64,000 nt of DNA from CAVROP01 sp050008495 (GTDB lineage: Bacteria; Acidobacteriota; Terriglobia; UBA7540). Below, one piece after another: positions 56,909 through 64,000 of this stretch. Numbering within the stretch: position 1 is the first letter of the stretch; each line of letters opens with the position of its first letter. The notes under the pieces are model-generated. The model ran no database searches. It saw only the letters and a program-made list of their open reading frames with translations, and was not told the DNA's origin. The position numbers and the translations under genes were made by a program. Where the stretch lies: contig JBEKMN010000041.1 of the NCBI GenBank assembly GCA_050008495.1, positions 1 to 64,000 of the forward strand. The letters are read 5' to 3'.

Positions 56909-59359
56909 CTACTGGATGCTGAAACCGGCGCTGGTCGACGCTGAGCGGTGGGTGAGGGCATCGGCGACGGTCACCTGCATCGTATATTTGCCGGGGGCGA
57001 GCCGATTCAAATCGAACTGTTTCAGGACGAGGAGGCGGTTTTGAAGCGGGCGGAGGGTCAGTTCTTCAGCTGTCGGGGGAGGGCCGGCGACGGCGACGGG
57101 CTTGATCGTGTAGGAGGCCCGGAGCCTTCGATCTAGGCCAGATGTATTAGCTACTAGGATGCCGTAATAGAGGGTGAGCTTGTCGCTGGGGGCGAAACGG
57201 GCGGCCACGGGAAGCTCAATCTGAAAGTTCTCTCCCCGCAGCGCGTCTCCCGGATCGGCGATTCCCTGGGCGGGGACAATTGAATTCGAGAGCAGCAGGC
57301 TGGTCAGCGCAGGCCCCTCGCCCAGGTTCGGAGCGGGCCCGGAGACGATGTCAGGGTTCGGCGCCGGAGGCGGGGTCGACGGCACGACCTCGCAGTGCCC
57401 TTGGGCCACCGTCCCCGAGGGAAGTTGAAGTATGCCTTCGATGGTCAAGGGTTTCAGTTCCGGCAGCGAGAGCCGCGCGCTGATGTCGAGATTCTTCTTA
57501 CGGAATTCTTCCCACTGCTTGTGAGTGAGGTCAAGGGTCAGGAATCGCTGGTATACGGAGACGGGCCGGCCGCTCGAGTCGCGGGCCAGCAGCACCAGCG
57601 TGACCCCGCCACGGTAATGGTCGCTGACGCGCTCCAGTGTGACCATCCTGGCCGGCAGCGATACCCGCACCGGGGCGGTAAACTTCCCGTCGGGGGCGAA
57701 GAGCGCTGCGGCGTTCACGGCCGGGGCGAAAGCCGGACGGAGAGAACCGTTCGCAAGCGCCGCCAGCAATTGCGCCGCCGCGGGCGTCATCATCATCTCC
57801 TCTCCGGCCGGAATAGCCCAGTAGCCTTGCCGGTAGCGCACGTGCAGCCCGGGCGCGAGCGCCTCGACCTTGAGGGGGCGAAAGGAGCCGTCGTAGTTGA
57901 CGTCCGCTGGCTGATAGACCAGGGTATAGAATTCGCGCAAATCGCGGTCCACGCTCTCCAGGCCCGCCAGCAGGTCGTTTTGATTCTTCATCATCAGGCC
58001 GCCGGTGGCCACGGCCACTCGCCCCAGGTCTTCGTGCCGCGAGTCGACTCCCCCGATGTGCGCGGCCCAGTCAAACTTGCTCAGGCCTGTCGAGATGCGG
58101 TCGTAGTCGCTCCAATTGCTCATGCGGAACGACTCTCGCATTCCCGTGGTGTCGGGTGGACTGGCATTCGCTGCGTCGTAATACTCGGCGGCCAGCCCGC
58201 CCGCATCGATGACGTAAAACGCCACGTTGGCGCGATTCGCCGCATCGACCACGGCCTGCATTTCCGGTTCAACCTCCGGCGAATGGAGGAAGCCCTCCGA
58301 AAAAACCACCACGTTTTTGCGTCCCGGAAGGCTCTGATAGGCCTGGGCGAGGGCCCGCAAAGCCACCAGCACGGCGCGGGCCTGAAGCGCAGACTGGCTC
58401 CACAGAAACTTCATCAAAGTGGCCAGCTCGATTTTCTCCATCGTGACTTCCGCGGCTTGCGCGCCCGCCCCGGTCCCCCCGCCACCCGCACCGATCCCGG
58501 GCGCCGCAGCGGTCGCGCCGACCCCGAGAGCGGAAGAGGCCTGGAGACCGTTAACTTCCTGATTGAGATCCTGAATCTCCTGCTCCGTTTCGAGACGCGC
58601 CTGAGTGGTGAGCTTGCCACCCGGAGCGCGTCCGCTCAGGCGGTCGAGGGCTATGAGAGCTTGTTTCTTATCTTTCGTGAAGGCCAGCGCCAGATGCAAG
58701 CTCTGATCAATGCCGTAGACCGCAATGAAATCGTCCGGGGCGACGTCCTTCTGTAAGTATTTGGAGGCAGCATCGCAGGCGTGCTTGATATGCGCAGGTT
58801 GGAGGTCCCCGAAGTCCAGAACTAGCGTGATGAAGTGAACGCCGGCGAGGTCACGCGCCTCGCGTTCCCCAGGCATCGAGAGCGCCGCCGGCTGCGGCGC
58901 GGGGGCCTTTTCGGCTTTGGCCTCAACGCCGCTCGACCGGAGCGGCTCGCGAACCGTCCCTGCCGGGGTAGTGGGCGGAACGAAGGTCACGATCTTTTGC
59001 AGCCGGTTGTTCTCGTAAACCGCGAAATCAGCGGCTGTGAGACCGGGCACCGGCCGGCCTTTCTTGTCAGTCACGATCACGTCCACGACGACCGAAGGGG
59101 CCTGCACCTTGATAATCGGCTCGCCGTGCACGCCAGCCGCCCGCCCGCTTTCACCTGAAGGCGACTCGTCATTTTGCGGATGGGCCGTCGAGCGGCAGGG
59201 GAGAACTGCTGCGGCCGTGGCCAGCGCCACAGCCACCCAGAGCAGGCTTCGAAGAGAGAAACAAATCCACAGCGGGGGACCGCTTGTCATGGTTCTAGCC
59301 TTGCCTTGCGACTTCGGAGCTTCGGTTTGTTTGCGCAAATTGTGCGGTTTTTGCTCCAT
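56909..59359 (-). CDS. VWFA-related (Acidobacterial type) secreted protein
   Basis: The 816-residue protein has a hydrophobic N-terminal signal (LLWVAVALATAAAVL). It then has the family opening VVVDVIVTDKKGRPVPGLTAADFAVYENN, a von Willebrand A-like domain (HFITLVLDFGDLQPAHIKHA, SLPGRKNVVVFSEGFLHSPE, YVIDAGGLAAEY), and a Gly/Ala-rich insert (GATAAAPGIGAGGGGTGAGA). The C-terminal beta domains follow (residues of about 500-816). The classical DxSxS metal site is replaced by DFGDL, as often in this family. The function is unknown; a periplasmic or surface binding role is presumed. It is preceded by the promoter-leader repeat at 59400-59550. Starts at 59359 or 59290 are both possible. Confidence 0.85.
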   Translation of the reverse strand: MEQKPHNLRKQTEAPKSQGKARTMTSGPPLWICFSLRSLLWVAVALATAAAVLPCRSTAHPQNDESPSGESGRAAGVHGEPIIKVQAPSVVVDVIVTDKKGRPVPGLTAADFAVYENNRLQKIVTFVPPTTPAGTVREPLRSSGVEAKAEKAPAPQPAALSMPGEREARDLAGVHFITLVLDFGDLQPAHIKHACDAASKYLQKDVAPDDFIAVYGIDQSLHLALAFTKDKKQALIALDRLSGRAPGGKLTTQARLETEQEIQDLNQEVNGLQASSALGVGATAAAPGIGAGGGGTGAGAQAAEVTMEKIELATLMKFLWSQSALQARAVLVALRALAQAYQSLPGRKNVVVFSEGFLHSPEVEPEMQAVVDAANRANVAFYVIDAGGLAAEYYDAANASPPDTTGMRESFRMSNWSDYDRISTGLSKFDWAAHIGGVDSRHEDLGRVAVATGGLMMKNQNDLLAGLESVDRDLREFYTLVYQPADVNYDGSFRPLKVEALAPGLHVRYRQGYWAIPAGEEMMMTPAAAQLLAALANGSLRPAFAPAVNAAALFAPDGKFTAPVRVSLPARMVTLERVSDHYRGGVTLVLLARDSSGRPVSVYQRFLTLDLTHKQWEEFRKKNLDISARLSLPELKPLTIEGILQLPSGTVAQGHCEVVPSTPPPAPNPDIVSGPAPNLGEGPALTSLLLSNSIVPAQGIADPGDALRGENFQIELPVAARFAPSDKLTLYYGILVANTSGLDRRLRASYTIKPVAVAGPPPTAEELTLRPLQNRLLVLKQFDLNRLAPGKYTMQVTVADALTHRSASTSAGFSIQ

Positions 59360-59399
59360 TCAGGCTCTAGTTTATGTTTAGTTCCCTCTTTCGCCGAGT

Positions 59400-59550
59400 G
59401 CCGGGACCCTGCCGCCATCGCTTGCGCCGCGTGTCGAACCGGCCCCGCCTGCGACAATGCGTCCGTAACAAGACCACCATAGTAGGCTATCGCAACTCCC
59501 GGAGGTTGTCAAGCGGAAAATGCGGAAAATGCGGATTAGGAGGACGGACT
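59400..59550 (-). repeat. Promoter-leader repeat, copy 2 (upstream of the VWFA gene)
   Basis: It matches 4566-4697 over about 130 bases. The best-kept parts are the two promoter hexamers, 17-base spacing, and about 35 bases downstream of the -10 box. Here it is oriented toward the VWFA gene 40 bases away. Confidence 0.75.
59485..59513 (-). promoter_or_regulatory. Promoter of the VWFA-related gene
   Basis: Minus strand: TTGACA (59513-59508), 17 bases, TAGCCT (59490-59485), identical in hexamers and spacing to the orphan copy at 4640-4668. It would give a leader of roughly 120 bases. Confidence 0.65.
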
Positions 59551-59641
59551 GTCCGAGATCGTTGCCCGTGGCACACCAACTAATAAGCCTCGCAGATTGC
59601 AGTGACGGACGCCCCTCACCCGACTACGGAGTTCCCCCAAC

Positions 59642-60604
59642 CTAATTGGTGGCTCCGCTCGCAAGCTCCAGTTCGGTATACCCTGTGGTGAGGCTTAGAG
59701 AGACCCGGTTGCCTTCGAGCCCCACAGTCATTGCTTGGAAAGGATTTGGCTTGCCCGGGTTCTGGCTGTCCCATGCCATTTGTTGGACCAACTTTAGCCC
59801 GTCGAAGACTTGGCGCAGGCTCGCGGCGGATTCCGAAGACTTGCAATCCATTTTCAAGCCCAGGGTGACGTTATCGGCGGCGGCCACACTGTAGGTGAGG
59901 GAGCTGACATCGCCAAAGACTTTCTGCCAATCCAATTTCACGCTCCCTTGATTCGGCATCCAACCCCGGAACCAGTCCGCCACGGCAGGACCCACGGCCA
60001 CGCCCCAGATGGGCGCGTCCTTCTCGGCGCTTGCCACCAGGCCCGCCATGCGGCTGTCTGAGCCGATGCTGGGAGTCTGGCCGCCTCGCGCCTCGAGCAT
60101 CGCGGTGAGCGCCGTAAGGGAACCAAAGGCGCCGACGGAGTCCTGGAGCACCACCACGCAGGTACCGGCTATTCCCGCCTCGAGGCAGTAGGCCTGTTTC
60201 CCGGCTATGGCATTGGGCGCCATATTCCGCTCCTGGGCGCTCTCCGCAATCGCCTGGGCGCCGAAGTTGCCTGTCGCGAAACCGTACAACGCCATTTCCG
60301 CGCTGCCGGGCTGCCACCCGAGGACCAGCCCTGAAATATCCGTCTCGCGAATTCCTAGTTGCCCCAACTCGTCAACCAGCTTGCGCAGCTTCGGTCCTAT
60401 GTAACGCTGGCGCAGGCTGGAGTAATTCGGGAGCCCACGCAGTTTCGCGGGGTTGGAAAACTCCAGGCGGATCGTCTGGGTGGGAAATCCGTTCAACGCT
60501 TCCTTCACCAAGTCCTGTGCCGGGGCCGGGGCGGGCAAAGCCAGCATCGTCAAGGCCAGCAGGCCAAGCAAAGACATGAGCTTTATACATCGCTTCATAT
60601 TCAT
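59642..60604 (-). CDS. Secreted protein of unknown function
   Basis: The 320-residue protein has ATG 60604 with GGAG five bases upstream. It has a signal peptide (LMSLLGLLALTMLALPAPAPAQ) and a soluble alpha/beta body with duplicated-looking halves (IRLEFSNPAKLRGLPNYSSL; VKLDWQKVFGDVSSLTYSVA). It contains two Cys (YCLEAGIAGTC) that could form a disulfide. No family is recognised, although the composition resembles acidobacterial proteins that carry DUF-type repeats. It lies downstream of the repeat-rich gap at 60605-60989. Confidence 0.7.
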   Translation of the reverse strand: MNMKRCIKLMSLLGLLALTMLALPAPAPAQDLVKEALNGFPTQTIRLEFSNPAKLRGLPNYSSLRQRYIGPKLRKLVDELGQLGIRETDISGLVLGWQPGSAEMALYGFATGNFGAQAIAESAQERNMAPNAIAGKQAYCLEAGIAGTCVVVLQDSVGAFGSLTALTAMLEARGGQTPSIGSDSRMAGLVASAEKDAPIWGVAVGPAVADWFRGWMPNQGSVKLDWQKVFGDVSSLTYSVAAADNVTLGLKMDCKSSESAASLRQVFDGLKLVQQMAWDSQNPGKPNPFQAMTVGLEGNRVSLSLTTGYTELELASGATN

Positions 60605-60989
60605 GAATTCTCCTCATCGGGCAGGGGCGGTTCGTGAACCGCCTTCACGTGCTCCCCAATAACGTCATGTTACTTCGATGCGCGCGCCCAACCATGCGTC
60701 TACTCGTAGCGGTGGTTCGCGAACCGCCCCTGCTCCGGGGATCATAGCAGAATATTATTTAGACGAAGTGAAAAAGCTTCCGGCTTGTGCTAGAATCCCC
60801 ACCAGACGCAAGACGAGTGATTCGGTCGCGCCGCAGTGTCGGTCAGTTCGGGACGCGGTGCAGAGACCACGCGTTCACACCTGACGACCTTGCAGATCCC
60901 CTCCGGAGACCGATCAGTGCGGCCTTGTTTAACCTCCACGGTTTCGCCTCGACGCAGTGGTCGTGCCGAGACGCGGTAAGGAGGCCAAC
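60605..60989. other. Gap with two GGGGCGGTTCGCGAACC palindromes and a structured leader
   Basis: Palindromes of the 22057 family lie at 60616-60650 and 60706-60741. A plus-strand promoter at 60768-60796 starts a leader of nearly 190 bases rich in dyads (for example GCGGTGCAGAGACCACGCG) before the 45-residue gene. Confidence 0.55.
60768..60796 (+). promoter_or_regulatory. Probable promoter of the 45-residue membrane protein
   Basis: GTGAAA (60768-60773), 17 bases, then TAGAAT (60791-60796). Confidence 0.45.
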
Positions 60990-61127
60990 ATGTTTGAGAT
61001 GGTCAACGAGGCAAGTACGGAGCCCAAGGACCGGAAAGTGCTGCTTGAGAAGATCGGCCTTTTTCTAGCGGCCTTCGTTGTCCTGGGAGGTGTGGTTTAC
61101 CTCTTTGCGTTTTATTCAGCGCACTAA
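60990..61127 (+). CDS. 45-residue single-span membrane protein
   Basis: ATG at 60990 sits behind a near-perfect ribosome-binding site (GGTAAGGAGGCCAAC). The product has a charged cytoplasmic start (MFEMVNEASTEPKDRKVLLE) and one transmembrane helix (GLFLAAFVVLGGVVYLFAFY), ending SAH. The stop codon overlaps the end of the convergent nucleotidyltransferase gene by four bases. Composition, ribosome-binding site and an upstream promoter make it a credible small protein. The function is unknown; it could be an assembly or regulatory subunit of a membrane complex. Confidence 0.7.
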   Translation: MFEMVNEASTEPKDRKVLLEKIGLFLAAFVVLGGVVYLFAFYSAH

Positions 61128-62446
61128 GATTGAGGCGGCAGGGGAAATCGCTCAACCACCAGGCTTAAAGCCTGGGCGGAGTTGTGTACCCTGCCCTCCA
61201 ATTGCGCATCTTCCACCGCCTGAAGGATTTCCTTAAAAATCGGCCCGGGGGAGTACCCCTGCGAGATCAGGTCATCGCCCCGCAATAGAGGCGCGGGGCG
61301 GACTGTCTCCGGCGGGGTCTCCTCCAAGAGACGCTTAGCCATCTCATAAGTGCTCAGATCGCCGTGACTGGCCAGGCAATCCAGGCGATGCAGTTCGAGG
61401 TGCTCGGCAAAGCCCGGCAAGCGCAGGAAACGCAGTTGGGTTGAACGGCGCATGCGTGGAAAATCCATAAAGCGCAAGTGGTGTCGAACCAGTTCAACGA
61501 CCCGCTCCGTGTCGCGAGAAGGAAGTCGCAGGCGGCCCAAAATTTCCTCCGCCATCTTGGCTCCTACCTCGACGTGATTATCGAAGCGGATTCGTTCGCG
61601 CACGGTGAATGTGGGGGGCTTGCCCACATCGTGAAGAAGAACCCCCAGGGCCAGGGTGGGCGTGGGCGAGCGCAGGCCGTCCAGCATCATCATGGTATGG
61701 ACCCATACATCTCCCTCCGGGTGAAACTCGGGAGGCTGGGCCACCCCTTGCATTCGCTGGACCTCCGGCAGAACCTCCTGAAGAAGCTTTGTAGCGTCAA
61801 GGAGCTCAAAGCCCTGCCGGGGACGGCCTTCGGTGAGGATCTTCAGGATCTCGTCGCGCACGCGCTCCGAACTCACCTGGTGGATCTCCGCCGCTTGATT
61901 TCGAATGGCTTCCGCCGCACCCGCGTCAAGAGTGAACGCCAAGCGCGCTGCAAAGCGAACTGCCCGCAGCATCCGCAGGCGGTCTTCGCTGAAGCGTTCG
62001 TGAGGATTGCCGATGGCACGCACCCGCCGGGCATGGATGTCGGCCTGACCGCCCACATAATCGAGCACCTGTTCCTTCACCGGATCGTAGAGAAGGCCGT
62101 TGATGGTGAAGTCGCGCCGCAGCACGTCTTGCTGGGGAGTTTTTGAGTAGCGAACTTCACTCGGGTGGCGCCCGTCGGTGTAGCGTCCGTCACTGCGGAA
62201 CGTGGCCACCTCCACGTTGCCTTCGGGGCGCGGCACTAACATCACGCCAAATTGCGCACCCACGCCAATGCTTTCCGGAAACAGTCCAGCCACCTTCTCG
62301 GGTGTGGCGTCGGTAGAGATGTCGTAGTCCTTCGGCGTCAAGCCCATCACCAGGTCGCGCACACAGCCACCCACCAGGAAGGCTTGAAAGCCTTCACTGC
62401 GCAACCTCCGGAGAATATCCACAGCGGCTTGCCGCTTGGCGTCCAT
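61124..62446 (-). CDS. CCA tRNA nucleotidyltransferase / poly(A) polymerase family, with HD domain
   Basis: The protein has 440 residues from ATG 62446. The nucleotidyltransferase head carries FLVGGCVRDLVMGLTPKDYDISTDATPEKV (G-G and DxD catalytic Asp pair) and RRDFTINGLLYDPVKEQVLDYVGG. The neck region has RLRMLRAVRFAARLAF, and an HD domain appears as LALGVLLHDVGKPPTF with HHLRFMDFPRM. It adds CCA to tRNA 3' ends or, in the sister family, poly(A) to RNA; the motifs alone do not separate the two. A farther upstream start (62482) is possible. Confidence 0.9.
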   Translation of the reverse strand: MDAKRQAAVDILRRLRSEGFQAFLVGGCVRDLVMGLTPKDYDISTDATPEKVAGLFPESIGVGAQFGVMLVPRPEGNVEVATFRSDGRYTDGRHPSEVRYSKTPQQDVLRRDFTINGLLYDPVKEQVLDYVGGQADIHARRVRAIGNPHERFSEDRLRMLRAVRFAARLAFTLDAGAAEAIRNQAAEIHQVSSERVRDEILKILTEGRPRQGFELLDATKLLQEVLPEVQRMQGVAQPPEFHPEGDVWVHTMMMLDGLRSPTPTLALGVLLHDVGKPPTFTVRERIRFDNHVEVGAKMAEEILGRLRLPSRDTERVVELVRHHLRFMDFPRMRRSTQLRFLRLPGFAEHLELHRLDCLASHGDLSTYEMAKRLLEETPPETVRPAPLLRGDDLISQGYSPGPIFKEILQAVEDAQLEGRVHNSAQALSLVVERFPLPPQS

Positions 62447-62502
62447 GCATTCTATTAGACCCGATGCGTGGCCGGGCTGCAAGAGCCATGAAAGGCTGAA
62501 GT

Positions 62503-62592
62503 TTAAAGGGTAAAGGGTAAAGGCTAGTGCGAAATAACCGGAGGTAGTTGGCCTTTAGCCTTTAGCCTTTAACCTTTAGCCTTCACCCTTTA
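62503..62592. repeat. Inverted heptamer arrays (unit AAAGGGT/AAAGGCT)
   Basis: The left arm is aaagggt, aaagggt, aaaggct. The right arm after about 25 bases is cctttag, cctttag, cctttaa, cctttag. It is the same unit as 15060-15148. Confidence 0.85.
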
Positions 62593-62800
62593 AACTTGCA
62601 CTGCCGCACTCCAAGATACGAATTCAAGTTTTGCCGGGGCGTGCCGATAGAAGGAACACACGGCAATTCCCGCCGGCGACGCGATACGTCCCTCGCCCCT
62701 GCGACGCCGAGACCTTGGCGGAGAGCGTGCCAGGAATAGGAATGATGGGCTCCGATGACAATTGACGCTGGCCGCCAAGGCCCCCTCCTTGGGGAGAAGA

Positions 62801-62862
<62 letters not shown>

Positions 62863-62978
62863 CTGCCGCCCCGTCTTGCGGAAACGCTTTGCCTTTCCGG
62901 CTGCGGCATCAGTCTGATTCTTCCCTTCCCGCGCCGCCATGTTACCATCATAAGTTCTCCAATTGAGGGCACGTGAAT

Positions 62979-64000
62979 ATGTCCAACATCCGAGTTCGTT
63001 TTGCACCTTCACCGACAGGTTACCTGCACGTAGGCGGGGCGCGCACGGCGCTTTACAACTGGCTTTTTGCGCGACACCACGGCGGCGCGTTCATTTTGCG
63101 CATCGAAGACACGGACGCAGACCGTTCCAAGCCCGAGCTCAGCCAGGCCATTCTCGAGAGCATGAAATGGCTAGGGCTCGATTGGGACGAGGGGCCGTTC
63201 TACCAGTCCGAGCGGTTGGAGCGCTACCGTGAAATGGCTGCGGAGCTCGAGCGGCGCGGTCATGCCTATGCGTGTTTCTGCCTGCCGGAAGAACTCCAGG
63301 CCAAGCGCGCCCAAGCGGAAGCAGAGAAGAAGCCTTGGAAATACGAAGGAACGTGCCGCAACCTCTCCGACGAGGAACGCCAGCAGCGGCGCAGCGCAGG
63401 GCATCCCTGGGCGCTCCGGTTTAGAGTTCCGGCCACAGGCCGCACCAGCTTCGACGACCAGGTTTTCGGCCACCTCGAACTCGAGAACCAGGAAATCGAA
63501 GACTTTGTTCTGCTGCGCTCGGATGGTCATCCCACTTACCACCTTGGAGTTGTAGCCGACGATCTCGACATGGGTATTTCCCACGTGGTGCGCGGCGCCG
63601 ATCACCTTTCGAACACGCCCAAGCAGATTCTGGTGTACCGGGCGCTGGGCGCGGTCAAGCCGCAATTCGCGCATTTGCCCTTGATCCTCGGTCCGGACAA
63701 ACAACGGCTGAGCAAGCGCCACGGCGCAACTTCCGTGGGCGCCTATCGCGATATGGGAGTCCTGCCGGAAGCCTTGGTGAATTTCCTCGCCCTGCTGGGC
63801 TGGACGCCGCCCGACCAGAAGGAAATTGTGCCCCTCGAGGAGATGGTAAAGCAGTTCGAACTCACGGCGGTTTCCAAATCGAATGCCGTCTTCGACCCGG
63901 AAAAGCTTGCCTGGATGAACAGTGAGTATCTCCGGCACCTGCCTGCGGAACGCCTGCTCACGCTGGCTGAAGAGGAGTTGAAATCTGCGGGGCTCTGGAA
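62979..64000 (+). CDS. gltX: Glutamyl-tRNA synthetase, N-terminal 340 residues
   Basis: ATG 62979 begins MSNIRVRFAPSPTGYLHVGG. The class I HIGH-type motif is in PTGYLHVGGARTALYNWLFA, and the KMSKS-type motif reads KQRLSKRHGATSV near residue 245. FILRIEDTDADRS, DDQVFGHLELEN, HPTYHLGVVADDLDMGI and VVRGADHLSNTPKQILVY are family signatures. The gene runs off the right edge in the anticodon-binding part. A discriminating type and a true GluRS cannot be told apart here. GAGGGC lies ten bases before the ATG. Confidence 0.96.
   Translation, partial: MSNIRVRFAPSPTGYLHVGGARTALYNWLFARHHGGAFILRIEDTDADRSKPELSQAILESMKWLGLDWDEGPFYQSERLERYREMAAELERRGHAYACFCLPEELQAKRAQAEAEKKPWKYEGTCRNLSDEERQQRRSAGHPWALRFRVPATGRTSFDDQVFGHLELENQEIEDFVLLRSDGHPTYHLGVVADDLDMGISHVVRGADHLSNTPKQILVYRALGAVKPQFAHLPLILGPDKQRLSKRHGATSVGAYRDMGVLPEALVNFLALLGWTPPDQKEIVPLEEMVKQFELTAVSKSNAVFDPEKLAWMNSEYLRHLPAERLLTLAEEELKSAGLW

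Noticed and set aside
57395..58756. 453-residue plus-strand frame inside the VWFA gene
   Set aside because: No domain, no ribosome-binding site, and it mirrors codon bias of the real minus-strand gene.
4413..59583. Two short plus-strand frames sharing the peptide VRNKTT..GY
   Set aside because: The similarity is explained by the duplicated promoter-leader DNA read on the wrong strand; neither frame has a ribosome-binding site.

Overview
The window looks like a chromosomal segment of a GC-rich Gram-negative bacterium, most probably an Acidobacteriota member. The signs are an Oar-like TonB-dependent receptor with an N-terminal carboxypeptidase-regulatory-like domain, a VWFA-related secreted protein of the type expanded in that phylum, a pilMNOPQ type IV pilus operon, GH57/DUF4912 alpha-glucan genes, and gaps filled with short repeats. 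This assignment is inference from gene families; no rRNA or tRNA gene was recognised.

Layout. 1-9.4 kb: a cut secreted protein, a Tat-exported Gfo/Idh/MocA oxidoreductase, a radical-SAM/hemerythrin fusion, then a 1.1-kb regulatory gap leading into a 1318-residue TonB-dependent receptor that ends in a clear rho-independent terminator. 9.4-15.7 kb: a GxxExxY gene boxed by palindromic repeats, an exported thioredoxin-like protein, and a periplasmic oxidation module (Gluconate_2-dh3-like small subunit, GMC flavoprotein, nine-haem cytochrome c), then a PEBP protein. 15.8-19.5 kb: a CBS protein, a [2Fe-2S] ferredoxin-methyltransferase fusion and a B12-binding radical SAM enzyme. 19.8-23.9 kb: amidase, GerMN protein, RNase PH and XTP/dITP pyrophosphatase, all co-directional. 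24-33 kb: zinc-ribbon membrane protein, methyltransferase, then an alpha-glucan group (zinc-binding small protein, DUF4912, GH57, thioesterase on the minus strand; GT4; a second GH57). 33-49 kb: housekeeping genes (coproheme decarboxylase, endonuclease III, IspH, FabL-like reductase, TsaE, NnrD, FabG-like reductase, SpoIIE-type phosphatase, two amino-acid permeases, ThiE, AccC, AccB, M24 peptidase). 49.5-55.2 kb: pilQ-pilP-pilO-pilN-pilM preceded by a small helix-turn-helix gene. 55.6-64 kb: three secreted proteins of poorly known function, a 45-residue membrane protein, a CCA-adding-type nucleotidyltransferase and the 5' part of gltX.

The most unusual feature is the non-coding DNA. At least a dozen gaps contain tandem arrays of a 7-bp (sometimes 8-bp) unit. 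The unit sequence differs from gap to gap, but the architecture recurs: an array, a spacer, then the same array inverted. These arrays often run into neighbouring reading frames and supply the first or last residues, stop codon or possible ribosome-binding site of real proteins. Several families of palindromic repeats are also present. One of them is translated inside endonuclease III and at the C-terminus of a GH57 enzyme. A promoter-plus-leader element occurs twice, once in front of the VWFA gene and once as an apparent orphan.
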